NCBI RefSeq assembly: GCF_040359615.1
Contig: NZ_CP132942.1
Coordinates: forward strand, 930,001-994,000
Direction: 5' to 3'
From: Tunturibacter psychrotolerans
GTDB taxonomy: Bacteria; Acidobacteriota; Terriglobia; Terriglobales; Acidobacteriaceae
Length of the DNA: 64,000 bases
Part shown: one piece after another, positions 34,754 through 43,901 of the stretch
Layout: each line of letters opens with the position of its first letter
Position numbering within the stretch: position 1 is the stretch's first letter
Made by a program: the position numbers and the translations under genes
The notes under the pieces: model-generated
Database searches by the model: none
The model's input: only the letters and a program-made list of their open reading frames with translations
Told to the model about the DNA's origin: nothing

Positions 34754-36850
34754 TTGATTCGTTCATTCCGCACCTTGATCTGCCTTTCAGCGATGTGGGC
34801 TCTCGCCGTCACGGCTTCGGCCGAGATCAGTGCATCTCGGCATCATCCGATGAATCCACCGACTGAGCGAGACGATGTTGCGAGCATCTCTTTGGGCCGA
34901 GCCAAGGTGCCGTTGTACGGGCCGTGGAAGTTTCAGATTGGCGATTCGCCGCTTGATCCTGTGACGGGTAAGCCACTTTGGGCGGAGCCTGGATTTGACG
35001 ATTCGCAGTGGGAGACGGTGAATCTCAGGCACAAGCCGGGAACGCCTCCTTCAATAGTTGGATCGCCAAACTCAGTGCCGGGCTGGACTGTGAGAGGACA
35101 TCCAGGGTATGCGGGTTACGCGTGGTATCGCATACACGTTGGCCTGATTGAACCGCCCGAGACGCGAGTGGCTCTTGCCGGGCCCCCCGCTGTGGACGAT
35201 GGTTACCAGCTTTTCGCCAACGGCGCACTGATAGGCAGTTTCGGCGACTTTAGCGGAAAGACGCCGACAGTCGGCGTTGCCAAGCCGATGTTCTTTTCTA
35301 TCCCGCAGGACTCTTTGCCACAGGTGGGGATCTCCGGCACACCCGCAACCTCCCTTGTGCTTGCCTTTCGGATGTGGATGGACCCCACGACTCTGGTCGG
35401 CTCATCCGATGCGGGTGGTTTTCACACCGCGCCCGTATTAGGCAGTGAGGACGCCGTTTGGGATGTGTACAAGTTAGATTGGCTGGCACGGGTACTTTCG
35501 ACTGGATCCAATGCCGCCTTCGCTGTCGGATTCGTCGCGCTGGCGCTGCTGCTATTCAGTCTTAGATTGGTTGACCGCTCCGACTCGGTCTATCTCTGGA
35601 TTGGAAGTGTATTTCTCCTCCGAGCGGTCGTTGAAGCGCTGCATAGTGCGGTGAGCTGGATCGACCTCAACGGCATCACGTGGACCTGGATGACTGATGT
35701 TCTTAATTCACTGATCTATGCCGGATGGCTGATGGTCTGGTGGGTTTGGTTTGGGCGGCCCCGACCTGCCTGGTTACGGTTCGCAGTGTTTGGTTTGGCA
35801 GCGCTGAATCTGATTGCGACCTTATATGCCGGACCGACATCGGTTATTTCCGCACCCACCTCGGTTACAGCCGCCTTCTACGTCGCGGATGTTATTTCTC
35901 GGCTACTCTTATTCTCAACTCTGATCTGGATCGTTGTTCAGGGGATTCGACGACAGGGCGTCGAGGGCTGGCTGGTCTTGCCCGCCGTGATCCTCTTCGG
36001 GGTTGGGCTTTGGGCACCCGAGTTGGTTAGTTTGAACGTTCCTTTCTTTTGGTACCCCTATGGCGTGGGCTTCACGATGTGGCAAGTCATAGATGTTGCC
36101 CTGGTAGTGACTCTCACGTTGCTTTTGCTCCGGCGGTTGTTACGGTCATTGGAACGGCAGCGTTTGATGGCACTCGACGTGAAGCAGGCACAGGAGGTGC
36201 AGCAGGTAGTCCTGCCAGAGTCACGGCTGGTATTGCCGGGCCTTGTGATCGAGAGCGAGTACCGGCCTGCGCGCGAGGTGGGTGGAGACTTCTTTCAGAT
36301 CATTCCGAATGGAGCAGATGGAAGCTTGCTGATCGTTGCCGGTGACGTAACCGGCAAAGGTTTGAAGGCTGGCATGCTGGTGGCGCTGCTGGTTGGGGCG
36401 ATTCGGACGGCGGCTGAGGTTTGTACGGATCCGGATCTGATCCTTCGTACTTTGAATAAGAGACTATTAGGCCGTAGCCAGGCTCAGGCTACCTGCCTTG
36501 CGCTCACCATCGCAAAAGACGGCGAAGTGGTGTTGGCCAATGCCGGGCATGTGCCTCCGTATCGAAACAAAGAGGCGATTGCGATGGAGGGGGCTTTGCC
36601 GCTTGGGATGGTCGATGGCGCAGAGCCTTCCGTCATGCGATTTCAACTGGTTGAGGGCGACACGCTGGTGTTGATTTCGGACGGTGTTGTCGAGGCCACC
36701 GACGCGAATAAGCGGCTATTTGGATTCGAGCGGGTGGCAAAACTTTTAGAGACGGCAGGTACCGCTGCGGAGATTGCGAGTGCTGCGCAGGAGTTTGGAC
36801 AGGAGGATGACGTTAGCGTGATCTATATGACTCGGACTGCTCGTCTGTAA
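34754..36850 (+). CDS. Membrane sensor with SpoIIE/PP2C phosphatase domain
   Basis: A protein of 698 residues: signal peptide, an exported galactose-binding-like region (about 45-225, with FDDSQWETVNL), seven or so membrane helices (about 250-450) and a cytoplasmic SpoIIE serine phosphatase (475-695) with REVGGDFFQ, GDVTGKGLKAGM, NAGHVPPY and ISDGVVEA. The metal-binding aspartates are present. Such proteins usually dephosphorylate an anti-anti-sigma factor in partner switching. None is adjacent. The TTG start follows GAGGTCATAG. Confidence 0.88.
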   Translation: MIRSFRTLICLSAMWALAVTASAEISASRHHPMNPPTERDDVASISLGRAKVPLYGPWKFQIGDSPLDPVTGKPLWAEPGFDDSQWETVNLRHKPGTPPSIVGSPNSVPGWTVRGHPGYAGYAWYRIHVGLIEPPETRVALAGPPAVDDGYQLFANGALIGSFGDFSGKTPTVGVAKPMFFSIPQDSLPQVGISGTPATSLVLAFRMWMDPTTLVGSSDAGGFHTAPVLGSEDAVWDVYKLDWLARVLSTGSNAAFAVGFVALALLLFSLRLVDRSDSVYLWIGSVFLLRAVVEALHSAVSWIDLNGITWTWMTDVLNSLIYAGWLMVWWVWFGRPRPAWLRFAVFGLAALNLIATLYAGPTSVISAPTSVTAAFYVADVISRLLLFSTLIWIVVQGIRRQGVEGWLVLPAVILFGVGLWAPELVSLNVPFFWYPYGVGFTMWQVIDVALVVTLTLLLLRRLLRSLERQRLMALDVKQAQEVQQVVLPESRLVLPGLVIESEYRPAREVGGDFFQIIPNGADGSLLIVAGDVTGKGLKAGMLVALLVGAIRTAAEVCTDPDLILRTLNKRLLGRSQAQATCLALTIAKDGEVVLANAGHVPPYRNKEAIAMEGALPLGMVDGAEPSVMRFQLVEGDTLVLISDGVVEATDANKRLFGFERVAKLLETAGTAAEIASAAQEFGQEDDVSVIYMTRTARL

Positions 36851-37010
36851 TGATCTTGGAAGGTGTGTCAGAAGGATGACATCGAGAGAGTCGATGGTCT
36901 GAGTCTTGCGTGGGAGGCTGTCAAGTCACGCCTTCTGATAGGATTCTCGTTCTGGCACGCTCGAAAGTAGTTAGATCGTTCGCGGCACCCATCTTTTTTT
37001 GAGGTCTTGC

Positions 37011-38495
37011 ATGCAACGGAAACCAAGTGTCCTTGCCGCACTCTTTCTTGTCGTAGTGTTGATGTTTCAGAGCTTTGGGGCGATGCTTCTGGCTCAAGCG
37101 GCCGCTGCGCCGCCACCGCCTCCTACGCCTGCGGAGCTCGATCAGTTGCTCGCGCCGATAGCGCTCTATCCCGACTCATTGCTGGCGCAGATTACAACGG
37201 CTTCGACGAATCCTCAGGAGATTCTTGATGTCGATAACTGGCTGGCGCTGAATAAGGGCCTGAGCGGAACGGCGTTGACGGATGCGGCGCAGAAGCAGGG
37301 TTTCGACCCGGCTTTTATCGCGCTCACCAACTTTCCTTCCGTGATCGAGATGATGGCCGAGAATATCGACGACTACGCTGCGCTTGGGACGGCCGTCTCT
37401 TCGAATCAGCAGGAGGTGGTGGCGTCGATTCAGCGGCTGCGTTCGCAGGCCTACGCGGCAGGAACGTTGCGCAGCACGCCGCAGCAACAGGTTGAGGTGC
37501 AGCAGAGTTCGGGACAACCGATCTATGTGATTCAGCCGGCGAATCCGCAGGTGGTGTATGTGCCGCAATATAATCCGACGGTCGTTTACGTGGCGCCGAG
37601 CACCAGTAGTGTGGTGGCGGCTTCGCTGATTGGCTTTGGGGTGGGGATCGGGATTGGTGCGCTGCTGGTGAACAACCAGCCTTGGGGTTGGGGTGGCTGG
37701 GGATGGAACTGGGGTGGGCGCAGCATCTACTACAACCATGGCCCTTGGGGTGGATGGCATGGTGGGTACTATCCGCCGCGGCCGTACTATCGTCCACGGC
37801 CGGTGCCATATGGCAACCGTCCAGGATATGGCGGCAACTGGGGATATCGTCCGCCGAACTACCGGCCGCCGATGTCGGCGAATCGGCCGGGGTACAGCCG
37901 TCCTGGCTATGGTCAGCCGGGTTACCGTCCGGGCCGTCCCGGAGGATCGCCGGGTGGTCCAAACAATGGGCGTCCGGGTGGGCAACCGGGAGGGTCGCGT
38001 CCTGGGACTCCGGGATATCGACCGGGTGGGCCGGGAAACGGGAACCGTCCAGGAACTCCTGGGAATGGAAATCGCCCGGGAACCGGTCCGGGGAATGGGA
38101 ATAAACCTGGAACTCCGGGAAACGGAAACAGACCGGGAACTCCTGGGAACGGAAATCGCCCGGGGACAGGTCCGGGAAATCCTGGAAAGCCGGGAAATGG
38201 AAATCGACCAGGAGGTGGTCAGGGCGGAGGTCGTCCGTCGCAGCCTGGACAGGGCGGAAGACCGACACCGCAGCCGGGGCAGGGTGGAAGACCGACACCG
38301 CAGCCCCGTCCAACTACGCGGCCGGCGCAACCGAATCGTCCTACGCAACAACCGCGTCCTACGCAGAGCCGTCCTAGTCCGCAATCTCGTCCTACGAACC
38401 AGAGCAGGCCAGCGCAACAGTCTCGGCCCTCAGGGGGGCAGTCGTCGGGGTCGCGGCCACCATCGAACCGAGGGTCGAACGGCAAGCCTAACTAG
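37011..38495 (+). CDS. DUF3300 exported protein with Gly/Pro/Arg/Asn tail
   Basis: A protein of 494 residues with signal peptide and a DUF3300 domain (about 40-200; APIALYPDSLLAQITTAST, VYVPQYNPTVVYV). A Trp/Gly-rich segment (GWGGWGWNWGG) and a disordered tail of about 200 residues follow. The tail is built from GNGNRPGTP-like units, then Gln/Pro/Arg/Ser repeats. Function is unknown; surface or matrix association is plausible. The ATG at 37011 has GAGGT upstream. The tail's DNA repeats leave all frames open. Confidence 0.85.
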   Translation: MQRKPSVLAALFLVVVLMFQSFGAMLLAQAAAAPPPPPTPAELDQLLAPIALYPDSLLAQITTASTNPQEILDVDNWLALNKGLSGTALTDAAQKQGFDPAFIALTNFPSVIEMMAENIDDYAALGTAVSSNQQEVVASIQRLRSQAYAAGTLRSTPQQQVEVQQSSGQPIYVIQPANPQVVYVPQYNPTVVYVAPSTSSVVAASLIGFGVGIGIGALLVNNQPWGWGGWGWNWGGRSIYYNHGPWGGWHGGYYPPRPYYRPRPVPYGNRPGYGGNWGYRPPNYRPPMSANRPGYSRPGYGQPGYRPGRPGGSPGGPNNGRPGGQPGGSRPGTPGYRPGGPGNGNRPGTPGNGNRPGTGPGNGNKPGTPGNGNRPGTPGNGNRPGTGPGNPGKPGNGNRPGGGQGGGRPSQPGQGGRPTPQPGQGGRPTPQPRPTTRPAQPNRPTQQPRPTQSRPSPQSRPTNQSRPAQQSRPSGGQSSGSRPPSNRGSNGKPN

Positions 38496-38742
38496 ATTGT
38501 CTGTGTTTAGGAGCCTTGAGACGAGGGGGCTTCGTACCCACCGCGCCGCTGGCTCGCAATCGGAGTGTGTGGCACTGACTTGCCCGATTCTGGCGATCGA
38601 ATGAGACCTACAACCTTCGGGGAATCATTGTAGATAATAGGTTTACGGATTTTGAAGCTGCATTGTTGGTGCAGTTACACCCTCGTCACATTTGGAACCC
38701 ATACTGCACTCGTAAGCAGCCTGAGAACCTGGGGGTGACCCG
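38496..38742. other. Intergenic region, nothing recognised
   Basis: A 247-base gap between the DUF3300 and PHP-domain genes. The 3' end supplies the GGGGGTGA ribosome site of the next gene. No RNA, repeat or promoter could be supported. Confidence 0.4.
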
Positions 38743-39915
38743 ATGAGCCAGTCGAGTGTTTCGTACCTGTGGCGGGAACCGGAGGCGGCGAAGGGGTTTG
38801 AAACCGGGGTCTCGCTGCATAGTCACACGAACCAGTCAAAAGAGACGTTGGATTTCATCTCGGAGATGTCCAAGGACTGGAGCGTGCTGCAGCCGGTGAT
38901 GCGGTGGGCAGAACGACGGTGCAAGCGGCGGCAGAGCATTGACCTGAACTATGCCCGAGGCTACTGGACTCCTCCGCTGACACCAAGTCTCGCGTTTGAC
39001 CTGGAGCGGCGGCAGATCGAAGAGAAGCTGCAGATGCAGGCTCTTGTTTCGATCACCGATCACGATGACATCAATGCGCCGATGCTGCTGCGATCGGTGC
39101 CTTCGTCACGGCATATTCCGGTGTCGGTTGAGTGGACGGTGCCTTTTGGCAACACGGCGTTTCATATCGGCGTTCACAATCTGCCAAGCGCGACGGGCGC
39201 GGCATGGATGGAGCGTCTCGCTGCGTTTACTGCGCTTCCGGTGGCGACTCGTGAGCCTGAGCTGCTGCGGGAAGTTCTGGCTGAACTTGATGAGATTCCG
39301 GGCGTCCTTGTGATTTTCAATCATCCGCTGTGGGACCTTTATCGGGTGGGCAAGGAGAAGCACGACGTTCTGGTGAACGAGTTTCTGGCGCTGTATGGGC
39401 AATATGTGCACGCGCTCGAGCTGAACGGTTTGCGTGACTGGAAAGAGAACCGCGAGGCGGCGACTCTGGCTGGGAAATGGAATCAGCTTGTGATCAGTGG
39501 CGGCGATCGGCACGGTGTGGAACCGAATGCGAATGTGAACCTGACGCGGGCGGGGAGCTTCACTGAGTTCGTACACGAGGTGCGACGTGAGCGGCAGAGC
39601 CATGTACTCTTTATGCCGCAGTATGCCGAGCCGTGGAAGCACCGGATTCTGCAGTCGACATTGGATGCGATCCGCAACTACCCGCACTTTCCGGAGGGCT
39701 CGCGCCGCTGGGATCAGCGGGTCTATCATCCGGACGCCAACGGAGAGATTCGTCCCGTGTCTGAGCTTTGGCCCAAGGGCTATGCGCCGCGCCCGATACA
39801 GGCGGTTCTGTCGATGGTGAGGTTGATGGGCGCAGCGCCGTTGTCGGGTGGCCTTAGGATGGCGTGGAACGACAGCGTCGAGATGCAGACCACACTGGCA
39901 AAGCTGGATGCCTGA
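38743..39915 (+). CDS. PHP-domain protein
   Basis: A protein of 390 residues with the first PHP metal motif as SLHSHTNQS, then SITDHDDINAP, NHPLWD and SGGDRHGVE. These match the histidine/aspartate motifs of PHP phosphoesterases. The start has GGGGGTGACCCG upstream. A glycosyltransferase follows 114 bases later on the same strand, so a role in glycoconjugate metabolism is possible. The substrate is not known. Confidence 0.8.
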   Translation: MSQSSVSYLWREPEAAKGFETGVSLHSHTNQSKETLDFISEMSKDWSVLQPVMRWAERRCKRRQSIDLNYARGYWTPPLTPSLAFDLERRQIEEKLQMQALVSITDHDDINAPMLLRSVPSSRHIPVSVEWTVPFGNTAFHIGVHNLPSATGAAWMERLAAFTALPVATREPELLREVLAELDEIPGVLVIFNHPLWDLYRVGKEKHDVLVNEFLALYGQYVHALELNGLRDWKENREAATLAGKWNQLVISGGDRHGVEPNANVNLTRAGSFTEFVHEVRRERQSHVLFMPQYAEPWKHRILQSTLDAIRNYPHFPEGSRRWDQRVYHPDANGEIRPVSELWPKGYAPRPIQAVLSMVRLMGAAPLSGGLRMAWNDSVEMQTTLAKLDA

Positions 39916-40029
39916 GGAGCGAAGTCAGCAGAATCGATGTGTGACCGTTTTTTGGTCCGATTTAATCTCTTCGTTCGATTGCGGAGATACTTGTTTCCGC
40001 AGGAGAAGCGCGCGGGGTAGTCTAGAGCG

Positions 40030-41232
40030 ATGCGGGTGCCGCGGGTTGCCTACTTTCCGGACTCCTTCCATGAAGTGAACGGGGTGGCGCATACGAGTCG
40101 CAACTTTGTGGCCTATGCGGGGCGGCAAGGGCTGCCGTTTCTTTGCGTGCGTGCGGGCGGGCGGGCGGAGGCTTTCGAACAACGGGACGAACTGAGGACG
40201 TTGGAGCTGGGGCGCAGTCGTACGTCGGTGCGAATGGAAAAGGATCTTGAGTTCGACACGCTGTTCTGGCGACACGGCAGAGCGATTCGACGGCAGTTGG
40301 AGCGGTTTCGGGCGGATGTGATCCACATCACAGGGCCGAGTGAGTTGGGGATCTTTGGCGCGTACTTTGCGTGGGAGATGGGGATTCCGCTGGCTGCGTC
40401 GTGGCATACGAATGTTCATGAGTACGCAGCGCGACGGATGGGCTGGCTGACGGGAAGGATGTCGGAGCAGGCGGGTGCGACTACTGAGCGCGGGGTGGAG
40501 GCGGGGGCCTTGTGGGCAGCGTCGCGGTTCTATCGGTTGGCGAAGGTTTTGTTTGCGCCGAATGAAGAGCTTTGCCAGATGCTGGAGAGAACGACAGGAA
40601 GACCCTGCTACCTTATGCAGCGAGGTGTGGATACGGAGTGGTTTTCGCCCTTGCACAGGACACGCGAGGCGGGTGAGTCGACGGTGGTGCTGGGGTATGT
40701 GGGGAGGCTTTCGATTGAGAAGAATGTGAACCTGCTGGCGCGGGTGCAGAAGGAACTCGCGGTGGCGGGAGTGGACGGAGTGAGGTTTCTGATTGTCGGA
40801 CATGGGAGCGACGAAACAGAGCTGCGGCGGGAGTTGGCGGATGCGGAGTTTGCCGGGGTGCTCCGGGGAGCTGCGCTGGCACAGGCATACGCGAATATGG
40901 ATGTTCTAGTGTTTCCGTCGCATACGGACACGTTTGGAAATGTAGTCCTGGAAGCGCTTGCAAGCGGGGTGCCGGCGGTGGTGACCCCTGACGGTGGACC
41001 GAAGTTTATCGTGCGGGATGGCGAGACTGGATTTGTAACTAATGATGATCATTTTGCGGTCGCGGTCGCGGAGTTGGTGAGAGATCGGCAACGGCTGGAA
41101 GGAATGCGGCTGAAGGCACGGCAGTATGCGTTGGGGTGTAGCTGGGACGCGGTGTTCGACCGGGTCTATGCAGGCTATGAGACGGCGCTACGGGTGCGCG
41201 GGGCTGAGTTGAAAGTCGGCGAGCTGGCGTAG
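40030..41232 (+). CDS. Glycosyltransferase, GT4-type (GT-B fold)
   Basis: A protein of 400 residues with two Rossmann lobes. The N-lobe starts RVAYFPDSFHEVNGVAHTS and the C-lobe starts LGYVGRLSIEKNVNLL. The donor-binding motif is FPSHTDTFGNVVLEALASG. It resembles the mannosyl- and sulfoquinovosyl-type lipid glycosyltransferases (MgtA/SqdX group), so a membrane-lipid or polysaccharide acceptor is likely; neither donor nor acceptor is certain. Confidence 0.88.
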   Translation: MRVPRVAYFPDSFHEVNGVAHTSRNFVAYAGRQGLPFLCVRAGGRAEAFEQRDELRTLELGRSRTSVRMEKDLEFDTLFWRHGRAIRRQLERFRADVIHITGPSELGIFGAYFAWEMGIPLAASWHTNVHEYAARRMGWLTGRMSEQAGATTERGVEAGALWAASRFYRLAKVLFAPNEELCQMLERTTGRPCYLMQRGVDTEWFSPLHRTREAGESTVVLGYVGRLSIEKNVNLLARVQKELAVAGVDGVRFLIVGHGSDETELRRELADAEFAGVLRGAALAQAYANMDVLVFPSHTDTFGNVVLEALASGVPAVVTPDGGPKFIVRDGETGFVTNDDHFAVAVAELVRDRQRLEGMRLKARQYALGCSWDAVFDRVYAGYETALRVRGAELKVGELA

Positions 41233-41407
41233 TGGGTTTCGACGATGACGGAAGCAATTATTTATCTCCGTCCGGGCGCACGTTCGCGAAGAAGAGCATA
41301 GGAAAGTCGTTTTTGATCGGCTCGGGTCGATTTATCCAGGATCGTGGAACCTGTCGGGTTTCTTTTGCGTAACAACCTTCGCCAACCCTTGCAAACAGGA
41401 GATCACT

Positions 41408-42304
41408 ATGTCGTTTTTAGGAAATAGCTCAACAGGATCCGCCGCTTTGGTTGCGGCGGTTGCTCTTTCTTTTGCATCTTCGGCTGCGCTTGCTCAGAGC
41501 TCCGACAAGGATTGGCAGAAGGTATATGCCGTGAGCGGCGGGAGTGCTTCACTCACAGTGGAGACAGGCGATAGCGGTCTTGAGATCCGCTCCTGCGGCG
41601 AGTGCAAGGAGATCAGAGTCCATGTGGTGTCCACTCGGAATCTAAGTGAGTATTCCATCGAGGAGCGCCAGGAAGGGGATCATGTTTCTTTCAGGATCGA
41701 TGAGAAGCCTCGTGCTGGCATCCGCATTCAATGGAATGAGAGCAGAAGGACGAAGGTGACGGTGGAGACTCCGAGGAAGCTGAATCTTGATGCCCGAGTG
41801 GCGGACGGTAATCTGTCTGCGCGAGACCTGACCGGCAGTTTTCAGGTTCATTCTGGCGACGGAGCGGTGTCGCTTGATGACATTCAAGGCGATGTGTACC
41901 TGGTTGCTTCGGACGGCAGCATCAGCCTGCATAACGTTGTCGGCACGCTTGATGCGCGAGGCTCGGACGGCAATATGAAGATCGATGGGCAGTTCACGAT
42001 GGTTCGGCTTGAGACGAGCGATGGTAGCCTTGACTTTACGCTTGCTCCTGGTTCGCAGCTGACCGCTGCTTCATCGATTGAGAGTTCTGATGGACGAGTT
42101 TCGATCCGGCTGCCGCAGACTCTCTCTGCAGACGTGGATGTAGCTACCGGGGATGGACACCTTATTTGCACGCTCCCGCTTACGATGGACCACTACAACA
42201 GCGGAGAGTCTAGCGGCCATCATCTGCATGGGCATTTGAATAGTGGCGGAGTTCCGTTCAGCATTCACGCATCTGACGGAAACGTCAGTATTACGACCCT
42301 CTAG
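41408..42304 (+). CDS. Exported DUF4097-like beta-helix protein
   Basis: A protein of 298 residues with a signal peptide (ending SSAALAQS). It is followed by a repetitive beta structure with recurring S-D-G-[SNR] turns (SDGSISLHN, SDGNMKIDG, SDGSLDFTL, SDGRVSIRL, SDGNVSITT), as in DUF4097/adhesin-type right-handed helices. The last base triplets overlap the convergent gene: both stop codons lie in CTAG at 42301-42304. Confidence 0.78.
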   Translation: MSFLGNSSTGSAALVAAVALSFASSAALAQSSDKDWQKVYAVSGGSASLTVETGDSGLEIRSCGECKEIRVHVVSTRNLSEYSIEERQEGDHVSFRIDEKPRAGIRIQWNESRRTKVTVETPRKLNLDARVADGNLSARDLTGSFQVHSGDGAVSLDDIQGDVYLVASDGSISLHNVVGTLDARGSDGNMKIDGQFTMVRLETSDGSLDFTLAPGSQLTAASSIESSDGRVSIRLPQTLSADVDVATGDGHLICTLPLTMDHYNSGESSGHHLHGHLNSGGVPFSIHASDGNVSITTL

Positions 42305-43743
42305 TAGCGTAGTTCGCCTACGTAGGCGCAGTAAGGCGCGAGTGTCATCTCGTCGAGATGCATGGTCCCCATAGCCTCGTCTGAGCGCAGGATGGTGCGG
42401 AGGAAGCTGCCGCGAAGGCCGAGTTTTGTTAGGTCGCTCTTTAGAGAGAGTTGGACAGGTCGTGCGGTGAGGTTGAATAACAGGACCAGAACGGGGGAGC
42501 CGGCAGAGACGACTTTTGCCTTGCGGACGAGGACGAGAACGTTCTGGTCGTCGCGGTTGATGGTGAGGCTGGCGCCGGTGGCCAAAGTGGCGTTGCCGTG
42601 ATGGAGGGCGCTGAGCTGGCGGTACCAGTTTAGGAGAGAGTTGGGGTTCGCATCCTCAAGAGCTTCATTCGGTGTGGTATCTAGGGCTGAAGGTTCAGGT
42701 GGGGAAATGAGCTGGCCCTTTGCGGGCGGTGGTGGGGCGTCCCAAATGATGAGCGGAGTCGTCGCGGCTGATGCGGACGACGCACGCACACCCAGTTCCT
42801 GGCCGTAGTAGAGGAGTGACTCGGCGCGAGTGGTGAAGAGCAGGGTAGCTACGAGCTTGGCGATGGCGAGATCGTGTTGGCCGTCGGCGTAGCGGCTCAT
42901 GCTGCGAGTGAAGGTGGGGCCGTCAGTGGCGAGAAGAGGCAGGCTGTGTCCGGCTTGCTGGATGTCCTGGAGACGTTCGATGATGGGGCGGATCACGGCG
43001 GCGTTGAGGGTCGTGGTGGCGGCGAGACTGTTGTCGAGGAGGAGTTGTGGGGATTGGGTATCCAGCACCGTGAAGGCGGGGGCTGTGGCGCCAGTGGGTG
43101 GCTTTCGTTGTGAGCGGGCGTGCGCATGATGACGACCGCGTGACGCTGGTTGTGCCCTCGGCTGAGGCTGTGAGGCTGCGGTCAGGTTGGGGTCGGCGTC
43201 AGCGATGATGATTCGCTGGCCCAGATAGCTGGTGTTCGCGGTGCGAAGAGTTGCGGCCTGGGTACGGGCAGCGTCATTGGTGCCGGAGACGTGGAAGCCG
43301 GCGATGCCGCGGTTGAGCCAGAAGCGCGCGACGTTGGGCAGGTCGGCGGCGGGGATCGCGGGGTCGAGATCAAGGAGGACGCGGAGATGGCGGCTGCTGG
43401 CTTCTCGGAGAAGATCATCGAAGTCGTCCAGGGTGCCGAGGCCTGGGGCGATCTCCTGTGCGTGGGTCGCGTCGGGTTGGAGCGGGGTGAGGAGGATGGC
43501 GTCGGCGCCGAGGGAGTGAATGTAGTCGAGGCGTTGGCTGACGCCGTGCAGATCGCTGCTACCGGTGGGGTTGAAGTTGGCGGGGTTCACCTCGTAGATG
43601 ATGGCTCGCTTCCACCAGATATCGGTGGTGATGCCAGAGCCTACCCAGCCGGGTCGCGCGAGGGTTTGGGATCGAGCCGAGGGAATGGTCGCGGTCAGAA
43701 TGCAGAGGGAGAGAATGAGGGGCGTTCGACGGAGGTTGATCAT
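42301..43743 (-). CDS. GH13-like protein with degenerate active site
   Basis: A protein of 480 residues with signal peptide and alpha-amylase layout: WWKRAIIYEVNPANF, YIHSLGADAILLTPL, a barrel and a C-terminal beta domain. The catalytic positions are altered. Region I reads LLDLDPAIP instead of DxVxNH. Region II reads GFHVSGT instead of GFRxDxx, so both Arg and the Asp nucleophile are lost. Region IV reads LLATDGP instead of NHD. A His/Arg-rich insertion (GRHHAHARSQRK) interrupts the barrel. A binding or structural role is more likely than hydrolysis. Confidence 0.8.
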   Translation of the reverse strand: MINLRRTPLILSLCILTATIPSARSQTLARPGWVGSGITTDIWWKRAIIYEVNPANFNPTGSSDLHGVSQRLDYIHSLGADAILLTPLQPDATHAQEIAPGLGTLDDFDDLLREASSRHLRVLLDLDPAIPAADLPNVARFWLNRGIAGFHVSGTNDAARTQAATLRTANTSYLGQRIIIADADPNLTAASQPQPRAQPASRGRHHAHARSQRKPPTGATAPAFTVLDTQSPQLLLDNSLAATTTLNAAVIRPIIERLQDIQQAGHSLPLLATDGPTFTRSMSRYADGQHDLAIAKLVATLLFTTRAESLLYYGQELGVRASSASAATTPLIIWDAPPPPAKGQLISPPEPSALDTTPNEALEDANPNSLLNWYRQLSALHHGNATLATGASLTINRDDQNVLVLVRKAKVVSAGSPVLVLLFNLTARPVQLSLKSDLTKLGLRGSFLRTILRSDEAMGTMHLDEMTLAPYCAYVGELRY

Positions 43744-43901
43744 GCGTTCGTTATTGTGATGCTACCCGAGACATGGGGATGACGACGGATGAGCGGAGTA
43801 TGAGATGGGCTCGTCGCGCATAAATTTGCTCATTCCTTGTGTTTGGAGAGGCGAGGTTTTATGGTCAATGAATCCGATCCAGCGAAAAAGGAGATTTGCA
43901 C

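Noticed and set aside
38000..38330. Short tandem repeats that could be an array or minisatellite locus
   Set aside because: They form the coding tail of the DUF3300 protein with codon-level synonymous variation.
42887..43113. Plus-strand open frames inside the GH13-like gene
   Set aside because: Reverse-strand shadows of a high-G+C gene without ribosome sites.
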